Below are positions 22,201 through 34,457 of a stretch of DNA of 64,000 nucleotides, piece by piece. Every line of letters starts with the position of its first letter. Position 1 is the stretch's first letter. The DNA is from Xestospongia muta (Eukaryota > Porifera > Demospongiae > Haplosclerida > Petrosiidae): positions 9,241,156 through 9,305,155 of the forward strand of contig OY848918.1 in assembly GCA_963693285.1 (NCBI GenBank). Reading direction: 5' to 3'. The translations under genes and the position numbers were made by a program. The notes beneath the pieces were generated by a model that was not told the origin of the DNA, did no database searches, and saw nothing but the letters and a program-made list of their open reading frames with translations.

Positions 22201-25062
22201 ACACATATTAATCTTTAATTGTAAAGGGTTCTGTTTATTTCAATGCAAATGGAGGTCGTCCTGACAATATTCATGATGTCAAACAGTATAGAATATCTGG
22301 TGGTAAGCATATAACAAGAATTAGTAAAATGTTGAATTCATTCTCCTGTAGATACAATCAATCCAGATACAATAGCTTATGTAACCATTGGTACTAATAA
22401 TAGTATTTTCACTTTCAAAATAGGTGAATCTAATGCACGGATTTGGAAAGGTACAAATTAATATCATAATAAAATATTGGTGCAGGTGGATAGTGATATT
22501 ACAGCATAAAAGATTTTACAAAGTATTTTAAGGCATGGAGCACAAATAACAGCCTATTATTATTACATAAGAATGCACTCAAGGGAGAGTATAGACATAT
22601 GGTTGTGTAAAATGGTACAGCTGTAAACACTAATTAGTTGATTTAACCGAAATGTGCTCATACAGGATGTATGGATATAGCAAAATAATTTGATGCAAAC
22701 TAAAACTAAACATCACAATATTTTCATTCCATACTCCCAACTTAGTAAACTGTCAATCTGATTATACTATAGGAATGAAAACACTATGATGTTTACTTTC
22801 AATTTACAATAATAATTTGCTATGTAAATGGTCCTGTATTAACATATATTGGTTAAAGCAATGAATTAATTTAAACAGTTAATGTAGATAAATATTGGAA
22901 ATACCAAACGTAATTTTCAAAAAAAACAGGATATTTTTTTTCATTGTCTTTATTTTATATTTGAATATGTATTGTAATAGCACATGAACACTTTTGTCAT
23001 CTTCACTATTAACTTTCTAAAATATAAACATCAAATGTACTATATAACCTACATATTATTACTATTATTATGTCATTAGATGGTACTCCTCCTTATGATG
23101 GCTATGAAATGGACACTATACACCAGAATCATCTAGCTTTGTTTGTGATTTATGATATTACAGCATTTGTTGGTGTCATCTTTGTAGCAGTGTGTCTTGT
23201 GTTTAATATTGTCTTTAGAAATAAAAAGTCAGTAACTAGATATTATATGTCTTAGCTTGATTTTCCCTCCCTATCTCTATTAGAGTTGTCAAAATTTCTA
23301 GTCCTAACTTGAATTATCTCATAATTGTAGGGGCTGCTCTCATGTACATATGTGTCTATTTCTATGTACACTCATCAACAGTAATGGATGTACAGACTGC
23401 TTTCTGTAATGTAAGATTATCATATAATGATCATTAATCCTCACTTCTAGATTTTTATAATAAATTATTATGTTACGTTACCTTCAAATTAATGATCCAT
23501 TTTTAATTTTCACATAGATCCGATTTTGGTTGTTCTTTTTGGGATACTCTGTCTGTTTTGGTGTCATTCTTTCTAAAACATGGAGAGTCTATTATATATT
23601 TTCTAATCCAAAACCTAATAAGAAGGTTAATTACTTAGTTACAAAATGGTATCTTGGTCAATTCAATACTCTTTTGTTCTCTCTCTTTCTCTCTCTCTCT
23701 CTCTCATACACAAACACAGGCACTAAAAGATTGGGTTTTGTTTGTCCAAGTGTTAGTTATAGTATCTATTGATTTGATTATTATTGTCATTGGATCTGCC
23801 ATTCCTCAGTCACGACTGATAGCTACCAGAATAAGCGATACTCAACATCCAGAAGCTACAACGGTAAACTAATCCGTATCTGTCTTCACAAATGCTAATA
23901 ATGATTGTGTCTGTCATGTTACAGAAAGACATTTCTATACAAGACTCTCTCAAAATTATAATATAGATTTATTAGATAAGCTGACAAATTTCTTATATTA
24001 TTACTAGATAGTCAGTCAATTAGCACATTAATTTGTTTAACTTTTAGTTGTATAAAGTTAAAGAAATACTGAAATATAATGAGTAATAGTAGGAAGCATT
24101 TGAGCACGAGTCTTAATTTTTTTATTTATAGAACATATGCTTGCATATAGCAGTCATAGTATTGTATTTGGTGAACTTTAATTTTGGTCTCTAATTAAAT
24201 GGATCTTTACCAATTATTTACCATTTAATAAGTAACTATTATACTAAATATGTTAATGCTATTTCTTCTAGGATGAAGGTATTTTTGAAAAAAACTTCAT
24301 CTACGTGTGTGCTCAGAGTGGATCACAAATTTGGCTAGCAGTCTCCTTTACATACAAAGCATTGTTACAGTTAGTAGCAATATTTATGGCATTTCATATT
24401 CGTCGTGTTAAAGTTAAAGCTCTGAATGACTCAAAGGAAATAGCTGTCATTATCTATATCAACAGTATTATACTTGCATTGTTAGCAGTGACACAGTTTG
24501 CTCTTGAAACTTATCATGATGCATATGCTGCCATGTTTGGACTAGCTCTACTGGTAGATGCTACTCTGTTCTTAGGACTCATATTCATTCCAAAAGTAAG
24601 ACTCTTTTTCATTACTTTAGTGCCATTTTCAAAGCAAAATTTAGATTTAATTTCACAAACCTCTTAGTTTTATTTTAAGCTGACTTAACAGCTTCTCATC
24701 TTTGAGACAAATCAAGCCATATTTCAATTTTTTCTGATTTGTCTTAACAGATGGTTAGTTTATATTGTGATCCAACTGGAGAGAAAGTCCTCACTAGTAA
24801 ACTCTAACCTTCTTCACATCCAACAAATAACACTACTAGTGAGTCACCTGAGGAGACTATCAGTGGTCTACGAGCTAGAATAAAAGAACTGGAGTCTATG
24901 CTCTCCACTAAAGAGGTACATGTATAAAAAATCATTACAATATATCATACACTAAGAGCTGTTTATTTGTACATATATAAATGCTGTGTATTATACTAGA
25001 ATGATTTTATCATCTCAAATATATAGCTGGATTCTGCACCTTCTTTTGATAAACAAGTTTGA
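18555..25062 (+). CDS. R2: GABA-B-like class C GPCR with early stop before the coiled coil
   Basis: Exons: 18555-18782, 19284-19424, 19473-19643, 19825-19935, 19991-20062, 20261-20458, 21786-22070, 22227-22302, 22352-22450, 23080-23227, 23284-23410, 23518-23625, 23720-23863, 24272-24595, 24751-24915, 25027-25062. Everything through TM7 is open. In exon 15 an in-frame TAA at 24805-24807 (frame ..VLTSKL, stop) ends the protein at about 762 residues, just after the membrane domain. The frame beyond is preserved and would give SPEETISGLRARIKELES and the exon-16 end LDSAPSFDKQV, so the loss looks recent. Start is at 18555 because an upstream ATG runs into a stop. Exon 7 has an extra Cys (RQCFAEV, Gly in all paralogues). 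The 48-bp intron 2 is among the shortest here. Likely still surface-competent, but dimerisation through the tail would be lost. Confidence 0.9.
18841..18876. repeat. (TA)n microsatellite in R2 intron 1
   Basis: A TA run after exon 1. A second run lies at about 19195-19225 in the same intron. Confidence 0.8.
20810..21545 (+). mobile_element. LINE endonuclease fossil in R2 intron 6 (best preserved)
   Basis: From about 20975 the frame reads HCPDLICIVES, a stop where Trp is expected, LSPDISNLDLVFKNYF, then CDCNHHGGGIIVYIKSHL. This is the conserved ESWL...D..N..Y.L.R.DR..HGGGI..Y core of APE-type endonucleases of non-LTR retrotransposons. It lies on the same strand as the gene. Shared with P1, R1, R3 and R4, absent from R5 and R6. 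Confidence 0.72.
22451..23079 (+). other. Intron 9 of R2, nothing recognised
   Basis: 629 AT-rich bases. A part (about 22600-23040) aligns with intron 9 of R4 (about 47210-47680). No element boundaries seen. Confidence 0.55.
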
Positions 25063-25068
25063 AATGAG

Positions 25069-25074
25069 AATAAA
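25069..25074 (+). terminator. Poly(A) signal of R2
   Basis: AATAAA 7 bases after the exon-16 stop, as in the upstream gene at 129. Confidence 0.6.
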
Positions 25075-25797
25075 AGACTATTTTAATACTTATTTGTTGT
25101 ATATTTATATTTCTCAATAACACGTATATCGGATATATATTTAGTATTATGTATTTAGCATTAATTATCATGTAACATCTGACTTCATAAATTAAACAAA
25201 CAACTCAATTCATAAAAACATAAATAAAATCATTTTGTTTTTATTATTGTTGAAACGTACTATATTAAGTTATTTGTGTATCAAACACATCATAAGTCCA
25301 CTAATAAAATCAGAGAGATACATTAATCAATATATCACACAAGCACTAACCAGCTACAATCTCATTATCATTAATAATTAATTAAAGTTACACTTTTAAT
25401 TCAGTACTCATATTATGTTATTTACTGATCAATTCTATTGAACGTTGACATCCAAATATTATTATATATTCCTTCTAGACATTAAGTGATTCCTACCTTT
25501 CTAACTAATCCTATTAACAATTAAATAGTATCTCTAAAGCAAAAAAATGTAGGGTCTAGTCTATTAATGAAATTTAAAATAGATTTTTTAGAGCATCATC
25601 AAAAGCTAATAATAATAACAATAACAATAACAATAACAACAACAACATTATTTAACAATAGGCAAGTAGGTCCAGTTAAGCAAACAAACCAGCTATATTA
25701 GATAAACTATAATGTTAAAATATCTATGGATAAATCAGGTTGTGGAAGAAGACAGCATTGTTTCTCCATGTTAAAGTATTCTAGTAACAATAAATTA

Positions 25798-25950
25798 CAT
25801 CTGTTGGTACTTACAGCAATGATGATATCATATTCCATGCATTCATAGCTACAAAGACTGGAGACACAATTAATTGCATGTTGATAAACTGAATGGAGAT
25901 ATACCAATCATTGATTTAACACTGCAGATATGATCTCATTTGACATGTTG
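25798..25950 (+). pseudogene. Relic receptor exon 1 upstream of R3
   Basis: TCTGTTGGTACTTACAGCAA through ACAAAGACTGGAGACACAAT and CCAATCATTGATTTAACACT corresponds to exon 1 residues SVGTYS, TKTGDTI and PIIDLTLQ. An insertion and stops break the frame. The DLTLQM-type ending resembles R5/R6 (DLALQM, DMALKM) more than R1-R4 (DWSLEM). No other exon of this copy follows. Confidence 0.78.
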
Positions 25951-26453
25951 GAATCAAGAGTATCTATGATATAATAACTAACAAAAAAACAAAAAAATGA
26001 TTTAATTTTTCACAATTGTCATACATGGGGTCAAAAGTAATCTTTGATATATATGTTGTTGCTATGGTGATGTTGTTATGGTTATTATTGCTATGGTAAT
26101 CTTTAAACTTTTAATGGTAATAGTGACCATGGTAATAGTTTCTATGATAACACGTGTTGTTTCTATAATAAATGTTGCTATGGTGACATCTATTCTGTTG
26201 TTTTTTTGTGATATCATGGGTACAATCAGTTGTGAAACTTGGCAACTATGGATTGAAATTCAACAATGGTAATTAATTAAATATCTGATAGATTTTGACA
26301 ATGTTTGTAGCAAAATTGAAAGTGACTCAATTGACACAAGGTAATAAGTAATATTGTTACGGTGATATATATGTAGTTGCTATGGCAATGTTGTTATGGT
26401 GATTATTACCGTGGTAATGCTGTTCTTGATATATATATATATGTGTGTGTGTG

Positions 26454-26683
26454 ACTGGATTTCCAATAAGGGACCACTTCTGTCAAAATATTTGTGACTT
26501 GATTTGTGAAAAAAACACAGTTAATACATATCAAAAAACAGTTTTGCATACATATAGAATAATTATCCATATATAACAACTGTATGTATACAAAATTGTT
26601 TTTGATATGTTTTAAGTGTTTTTTTTTCATAAATCAAGTCACAAATATTTTGACAGAAGTGGTCCCTTTTTGCAAATCAGGTA
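26454..26683. mobile_element. Foldback element with arms of about 100 bp
   Basis: Left arm (CTGGATTTCCAATAAGGGAC, CTTCTGTCAAAATATTTGTG, ACTTGATTTGTGAAAAAAAC) is matched in inverse order by the right arm ending GTCCCTTTTTGCAAATCAGG. The arms are close to 90% complementary over about 100 bases with a short spacer near 26565. TA-rich sequence flanks both ends, so a duplication cannot be defined. The R1 upstream block lacks it. Confidence 0.85.
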
Positions 26684-27314
26684 ACAATTATATATATATA
26701 TATATATATATAGTTGCAATAGTAATGTTGCAATGGTAACTTGTACAATGGTAATTGTTGCTATGATAATATACATGTTAATATTATGGTATATAATCTT
26801 TAATATTTTTTGATAATAGTAATGATGGTATAATAGTTTTTATAATACACATGTTATTGGTACATAGTTAATGTTGTTTTTAGTGACAATATATATCAAA
26901 CTGGATATGACTGGTTTCAACCTGTTACATGTTACATATACCTATTGTACATGTATGTACCAGTGCTAACTAAGATCGATTGTTTGATTTCACTAACGCA
27001 TGGTTAGAATATGTGAACAGTTAACATAGTATTGTTTCGCTTTCAAATGTATTATGAAATTGACTGTTTAAGCAGCTACATAAGCAGCAATCATAGCAAT
27101 CAAAACAGTATTATTCTTACTTTTGATCATAATATATTGTAGCATGCAATTTATTTATGTAATCATATAATAGTTAAATCAACCAATCAAATTTTAGTGA
27201 TATATATGTATATTAAAATATCAACTAGTTGGTAGTGGTTATATTTGCTCATCAGCTTTGCCACACAAGTACTTTCAATACCTTCAATCTTTTATTGCAA
27301 AAGGAATAGTATAG

Positions 27315-27328
27315 GTTGCTATGGTAAC
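27315..27328 (+). promoter_or_regulatory. X-box-like (RFX) site upstream of R3
   Basis: GTTGCTATGGTAAC, a near-palindrome matching the RFX consensus except one position, 264 bases before the R3 start, in a module also found upstream of R1 and twice upstream of R4. Confidence 0.45.
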
Positions 27329-27519
27329 TGACAAACTTTAGAAGATTCAAGTTAAGATCCGTAAATGATTAATTATGAATGAGAAACAAAAATGTTGTTT
27401 AGAGTTTAGAGATTAATGCCTCAGTCTCTCGATCAACAAAAGAATTGTCATTAATTTTTGAGAAGTCTACGGGAGAATTACTTTTGAGACTCAAAAAGCA
27501 GGAACATCTCCATAATTAT

Positions 27520-27555
27520 CCACGAGGTATGTGAGCCACGCCTTAAACGAAACTA
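27520..27555 (+). promoter_or_regulatory. Conserved promoter-proximal block of R3
   Basis: CCACGAGG followed by GAGCCACGCCTTAAACGAAA, nearly identical to the R1 block and at the same distance from the start codon. Confidence 0.5.
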
Positions 27556-29809
27556 CTTAAAGTATACGGATTTACAGAAACAGGTAGTGTGATGTACACA
27601 GCTACTGTGACAATGCTATTGTATCTTGTTATTTGCCTGCTCTGCTCTCTGGTCCATCTCTCTGTTGGTACTAACAACAGTAATGAAGATAAAATTCCTC
27701 TTCATTTTGCATATATTACCACAAAGACTGGAGGCCATGTTGCTAGTGGAAGCATACCAATTGTTAACTGGTTGTTGGAGATGATCAACGAGCGAGACGA
27801 CATTTTGCAGAATTATACACTAAACTATACAGATGTATTGGATTCAAAAGTAAATATAAATAAGAATAATTTTTGAAAGAATTTCTGTATGCACACACAC
27901 ACACACACACAGACACACATTGAGCCATGAACTTTAGAATACAATCTCTTTCTTACAGTGTGATCACACTGCATCTTTAGATGCTTTCTTTGATCTATTT
28001 TGGCAAAGTAACACAACTTATGTGGCATTACTAGGATGTGGTTGTTCACCAGCAACTATCCCTGTGGCAGAAACCAGCCATTACTGGAATATACCACAGG
28101 TATAGAATACTTTGAATGTATACTTATTAAATAATGGCCTCTTTCTTTCTTCCTCTCAGATTGCTTTTGCAGCAGCTGCTAATGTTCTAAATGATCGTAA
28201 ACGATTCAGAAGCTTTTTTAGAGTACTTCCTCCTTTTTATTATATTCCAGTATCATATTTCCAATTACTGAGACAATTTGGGTGGAGAAAGATGGCTGTT
28301 ATCACTCAGGAGGAGGAGGTATTTCAAGCAGTGAGTCAGTTATAAGTTAAATCATACATTCATTCTATATATAGTTACCATTTTGCTCACAATACTGATT
28401 CCAAATATGTCAAAATGTTAAAACATATTATATTCGATTAATTTGACGACTACATATTTTGTAATAGTTTGTTCTCTCATGTGCATTTACAGTTTCTTCT
28501 CTGTCTCTCTCCATCTTAGATTACCAATGGTCTCAAGTTCATTTTTGGTTTACAAAATTGGCTCTTAGATTCATCTGTGACTTTTAAAACAAGAGTAAAT
28601 CCTTTTCCACATGATGCAATATTTGAAAAAGTAAGTAATTATTTAATTGGTAGTACACATTATCAATCAAGCAAACTCATTTATTTGACAATGAATTATT
28701 ATTTTGCCTTAGATAATCACAGGAAAGTATAGGATTATTTACATTAATACATATGAAGCATATGCTGCCAACATTTTGTGTGAAGTGAGTAATAAAATAC
28801 ATCATAATGACATCACTACAATTAATGAGAAATACCTACTAAGTACTAAGTACTGAACAATAAAGACAATTCCAATATATACTACACAGTGGATGGATGG
28901 ATTAATAGATAATGAAATTAAGATACAATGGACACTCTTGACTATAGAAATGGAACAAATGAACAGTTTTGTCATAGTCATCACTATAATCTGTATACTA
29001 TAATATATGTGTGTTATTATTATAATATATGTGTTAGTACAAACAGTACTCATTTCATGACCATAGGGCCCACTCAAACATTACAAAACTCAACTACAAA
29101 TATAAACACATTTTGTAATTCCTACTATAGGCTTACCACAGAAACATGTATGCTCCTACCTATGTCTGGATATTTCCAATGTGGTATAATGAAGGCTGGT
29201 GGAATAATACAGTGAAGTTATCCTGTACAACAGAGAACATGTTGACGGTTGTTAATGGTACTTTAGGTACTGTACCCCATGGATTCTTTGTTATGGATAA
29301 CAAAACAAGAAAAGCTATCTCTGGGCTGGTAAGAAATATTTAGCTATATTATTAGAGTTAGTAATAGTTTCTTATTAAAGCACAGTGTTTTGAGTTGAGA
29401 TTGTAGACGAAGTCATGTATAAGAACATGAACAATTAGAACAGCTGTCGTATTTTCACTAATCTTGTTACTTGAACGATGATAATATTGCCATAGGATGC
29501 TCTCTTGTTGTTCTTTGTAATATAAATGAAAATTGACAATAATCTATAGGTAAAGTCTTTTCTGGACTCTCATAGTTCTGATTTACATTATATAACAATT
29601 TTAAGTCCAGCCAGATCTTATTAGTATTGATTGATTACCATTTCTTTACTATTACTATGTAGTTGTATCATTGTGTCATGACTGTCACAACACACATGCC
29701 CTATTAGCAAAATCATAATATTATTGTTAAAGTATAACTATTGTGTAGTCTATAATGACTAGTAATCAAAACAACGTATGTTGTTGATACTACACTTCAA
29801 CTTATGTAA

Positions 29810-30091
29810 CTTCTCCTGTACCAACTCATTACTCCAATCTTCTTCCTCTACCTCCTCCTTCATCATCTCTCCACTCCTACCTTCCAATATCAGCTCCCTC
29901 CTTGATCTCTTCACTCAAATCCTCATCTGAATAATTGTCTACATAAAATCACATTGTGGCTTCTTCTCTCTGTTAAGATTAAACATTATTCATTCATATT
30001 GGCATTTACTATAGCTATTGCCTAACTTTATCTTGTGACAACCTGAATCATCTAAAACATATATATTTATAGTGTACAGTGTATACATACA

Positions 30092-30125
<34 letters not shown>

Positions 30126-30700
30126 CATATGTGTGTATATATATATATATAACTGTATAATTTGATTGGTTGATTTAACCATTGTATGGTTATACAGTTA
30201 TGGGACTGACTGACTATGTAATTAATGGTTAGAATCAATATGTAATGATTTTGTGTAGATAAATACAAATGTTCACGAACCTTGCGATTTCAATGTCAAT
30301 TAAATAAATATACCTCATCCTTGAAAATAAAATTGATGCTTTTCTTGATCTTAAACGAATTATTAAAGATCCCACTTATTTTTTTCAATCAGATACTTCA
30401 TTCACTATTGATCTTGTTTCCTTCCATCAACATAGTTCCATTCTCATGTAATATCCTCCCTCCTGTCTCTTCCTCGAATCATGAATTCTACTATATCCAG
30501 CAAACTCGTTTACACATGAACCAACTGTTCTCTCCCTGGATTAATCACTCCTATAATGCAATGAAACCTTGCTCACCTCACAATTCTCAAATCAAAGTTG
30601 TTTTTCACCTTCATTTCTCCTTCATCTCAGTCATTATGGTCTGCTTTGTTCCTCTCTCCCCTCCAACTCTTAATTCCCACATCAACTATTCAGTTCCATA
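29810..30700 (+). mobile_element. LINE endonuclease fossil in R3 intron 6
   Basis: Besides the shared core, this copy preserves a later part of the endonuclease: IIKDPTYFFQSDTSFTIDLV (about 30352-30410) in the frame typical of ..TRP......LDLI.., then a PPVSSSNH-like segment near 30455. A TACA/CATA microsatellite interrupts it at 30083-30121. Confidence 0.7.
30083..30121. repeat. (TACA)n microsatellite
   Basis: About nine TACA units followed by a TA run to about 30150, within R3 intron 6. Confidence 0.85.
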
Positions 30701-33700
30701 GTAATTAGTGATCAAAATAGCATATCATTACTTTGGCAACTTACTAGCTATGCAGTGTCAGTGTATGATAGACTGTCACAATGTACATGCCCTTTTAGAG
30801 AAATCATTTGTTAATAGGTACACCAACTATTCAGTTTCTAAGTAAATTGGTAATCAAAAACAGCATATGTTAACACTGTTAATTTTTTCATTTTCAATAG
30901 GGATGTATGCAATGTAATTGACTATGAATTGGCAGTGATGTATGTTTGGCTTGATAAGTTGTAGTATATATCAGCCATTATCTCTTACTATGTTTTATAA
31001 AATAGTATACCACTTTAACTAATACAACTCATTGTGTTCACTGAGATTTTTCAGTAATAAATGCATGTTTGGTACTCATGAGTATAAATAATTTCTGTAT
31101 GTTAGTAAACGCTATGCCCCTGAAACCATCACTGTACTCTTTAATCAACATCTCTTTTCTGTTTGGTCATCTCTCATTGCCAGTAACATTACTGTCTCTT
31201 TCCTCTGTAGACATCACAGCAGTTTTTAGACAACTATACTGCTCTGTTTGAAGAGCCACGATACAAATATCAAAACCTAAGCAAGAATAATGGTGTAGGA
31301 TTGGTCCATGAGGGAATATGGTCATTAGCTATTGGACTTGATAATGCAGTGAAACGGATAGCTATGGGAAATGACAGTGGATGTGAGGGATTACCAGGAG
31401 ATTTGGTACCTTTAGAGGAGTTTGATTATGCTAATGAAAAAGTAGGCTGCATTCTGAGACAAGGTTTTGCTGAAGTTAATTTTCTTGGAATTACTGTGAG
31501 TTGCTATGTATCCTTGTATATTAAACAATAAATAGACTTTCAAAGTATGTATTTATTGTAAAATCATTTCTACTTTGTTATAATAATTATAGTCTTAAGA
31601 GTTTATATGTAATGTTCTGTGGTTACATCTAATATTATAGCACATACTAATCACTAATATTAGGGTCCTGTTTATTTTAATGCAAATGGAAGTCGCCCTG
31701 ACAATATTCATGATGTCAAACAGTATAGAATATCTGGTGGTAAGCATGTAACAAGAACTAGTTTAATGTTGAATTCATTCTCCTGTAGATACTGTCAGTC
31801 TTGATACAATAGCTTATGTAAAAATTGCTACTATTAACAGTTCTGTCACTTTTAAAGTGGGTGAATCTAATGCACGGATTTGGAAAGGTAAAAATGAATA
31901 TTATAATGATAGATTGTGGTGTAGCAGGATAAAAGATGTAAGAAGTACCCTAAGACAATGACTAGGATGATTTTTAATAGCTGTCCAGTCATCATGTATA
32001 CATACATCTGATCATGTAGTAATAACACATGAACACTATTGTCATCTTTGTTATCATATGGTTTAATAGACTTAGATCTCTACATTAACTTCCTTCATTT
32101 ATATATACTTGTATTATCTATTATAAAAGATACACCAATTACCGGAGATCCATCAAAAATATGTCCATATATAATGATATTTAATACACACATCTAACAT
32201 ACTATACTATATAACCTATATATTATTACTATTATTATATCACTAGATGGTACTCCTCCATATGATGGTTATGAAGTGGACACTATACACCAGAATCATC
32301 TAGCTTTGCTTGTAATTTATGATATTACAGCATTTGTTGGTCTCATCTTTGTAGCAGTATGTCTTGTGTTTAATATTGTCTTTAGAAATAAAAAGTCAGT
32401 AACTAGATATTGTACACCTTAGCTTGATTCTCCCTCCCTTTCTCTAATAGAGTTGTCAAACTTGCCAGTCCTAATTTGAATTATCTCATAATTGTAGGGG
32501 CCACTCTCATGTACATATGTGTCTATTTCTATGTACACTCTTCAACAGTAATAGATGTACAGACTGCTTTCTGTAATGTAAGATTATCACATAATGATCA
32601 TTAATCCTCACTTCTAGATTTGTTCTATAATAAATTATTGTGTTGCTTTACCTTCAAATTAATGATCCGTTCTTACTTTTCACATAGATCCGATTGTGGT
32701 TGTTCTTTTTGGGATACTCTATCTGTTTTGGTGTCATTCTTTCCAAGACATGGAGAGTCTATTATATCTTCTCTAATCCAATAACTAAGAAGAAGGTTAA
32801 TTACTCAGTTATAAAGTGTAACTTTCTCTCTCTCACACACACACAGGCACTAAAAGATTAGGTTTTGTTTGTCCAAGTGTTAGTTATAGTATCTATTGAT
32901 TTGATTATTATTGTCATTGGATCTGCCATTCCTCAGTCACGACTGATAGCTACCAGAATAAGAGATACTCAACATCCAGAAGCCACAACGGTAAAGTAAA
33001 TTGTATCTGTCTTTACCAATGCTAATAATGATTGTGTCTGTCATGTAAGAGAAAAGTTTTCTATACAACAGTCTCTTAAAATTATATTACAAATTTATTA
33101 ATTAAATTGACAAATTTGCTTATATTATTACTAGATAGTCAATTAGCACATTAATTTGTTTAACTTTTAGTTTTATAAAATTAGACAAATACTAGAATAT
33201 AACATTTAATAATAGCAAGCATTTGAGCACGAGTCTTAATTTTTCTTATTTATAGAACATAGTAATGTGTTTTGGCAACTTTAATTATGGCCTCTAATTA
33301 AGAGGATCCTTATCAATTATTTTCCATTTAATAAGAAAACTATTATACTAAATGTGTTAATCCTATTTCTTCTAGGATGAAGGTATTTTTGAAAAAAACT
33401 TCATCTATGTGTGTGCTCAGAGTGGATCACAAATTTGGCTAGCAGTCTCCTTTACATACAAAGCATTGTTACAACTAGTAGCAATATTTATGGCATTTCA
33501 TATTCGTCGTGTTAAAGTTAAAGCTCTCAATGACTCAAAGGAAATAGCTGTCATTATCTATATCAACAGTATTATACTTACATTGTTAGCAGTGACACAG
33601 TTTGCTCTTGAAACTTATCATGATGCATATGCTGCCATGTTTGGACTAGCTCTACTGGTAGATGCTACTCTGTTCTTAGGACTCATGTTCATTCCAAAGG

Positions 33701-34176
33701 TAAGACTTGTATCCATTCTAACTTTAATTTGTCAAAGCAAGAGTTTAATTGAAATTTTATATTCAAATCTTTTATGAATTTCATTTCAAGCAGACTCAAC
33801 ACCTTACTTCTTATAATGTCCATAGAGACTATATAATCAATCCATAATTTCATTTTTATGAATATATATTGACAGATGGTTACTTTATATCAAGATCCAA
33901 CTGAAGAAAAAGTCCTCACTAGTCATTCCTTAACTTCTTCCTTTTCAAGAAATAAGATCACTGTTAGTGAGTCACCTGAGGAGACTATCAGTCGTCTACA
34001 AGCTAGAATAAAAGAACTGGAGTCTATTCTCTCCTTTAAAGAGGTTAGTATATGAAAAATCATTTCAATATATCATAAACTAAGAACTGTTTATTTGTAC
34101 ATATATAAATGTTGTGCACGTATTATACTATAATGATCTTATTATCTCAAATATATAGCTGGAGTCTGCAACTTAA

Positions 34177-34457
34177 TTTGAAAAGAAGTTTGAAATAATG
34201 ATAAAGACTGATGTAATAATTATTTGTTGTATACATCTCTTTCTCATGTAATATATATATTAGTTATGTATTTAGTAATTTTGTAATTATTACATAACAT
34301 GTGACTGCTAAAAATAGTTTTCTGCTACAAAGAGAAGAATTTATTGTCGTGCAATTTAATAGACATTTTAGAAGGAAAACATATATTGCTATAACTATTT
34401 CAAATTTGTCAGAAACAACCTACTTTTAATAATCAATTAATGTCCAATGCTAAACAT
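34177..34457. other. R3 3' flank
   Basis: 34177-34300 is the common receptor 3' flank. From about 34303 (GCTAAAAATAGTTTTCTGCT) it resembles 40005-40130 (GCTAAAAATAATTTTCTACC), so a downstream segment was already duplicated here before the 42-bp-repeat element arrived. No gene seen. Confidence 0.5.

Larger units (their letters stand above)
25990..27519. repeat. R3 upstream block, paralogous to R1 upstream block
   Basis: Matches 6150-6640 plus 7687-9270. It includes GTTGCTATGG repeats, the X-box site and AT-rich spacers, and preserves the empty sites of the hAT element, the 222-bp insert and the TA-flanked MITE found upstream of R1. Confidence 0.85.
27592..34176 (+). pseudogene. R3: GABA-B-like receptor with one nonsense codon before TM4
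   Basis: Exons: 27592-27849, 27959-28099, 28160-28330, 28520-28630, 28713-28784, 29131-29328, 31211-31495, 31664-31739, 31789-31887, 32247-32394, 32451-32577, 32688-32795, 32847-32990, 33376-33699, 33876-34043, 34159-34176. All exon lengths and splice sites match R1. In exon 13, however, the invariant Trp codon TGG of ALKDW is TAG (32859-32861), ending the protein at about 602 residues after TM3. All other exons are open and would complete an 815-residue receptor. It is either a young pseudogene, an allele or assembly error, or a gene for a truncated receptor with ligand domain and three helices. Exon 15 also differs in the coiled coil (RLQARIKELESILSFKE). The poly(A) signal is a GATAAA variant near 34200. 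Exons 1-12 resemble R1 most closely. Confidence 0.9.
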
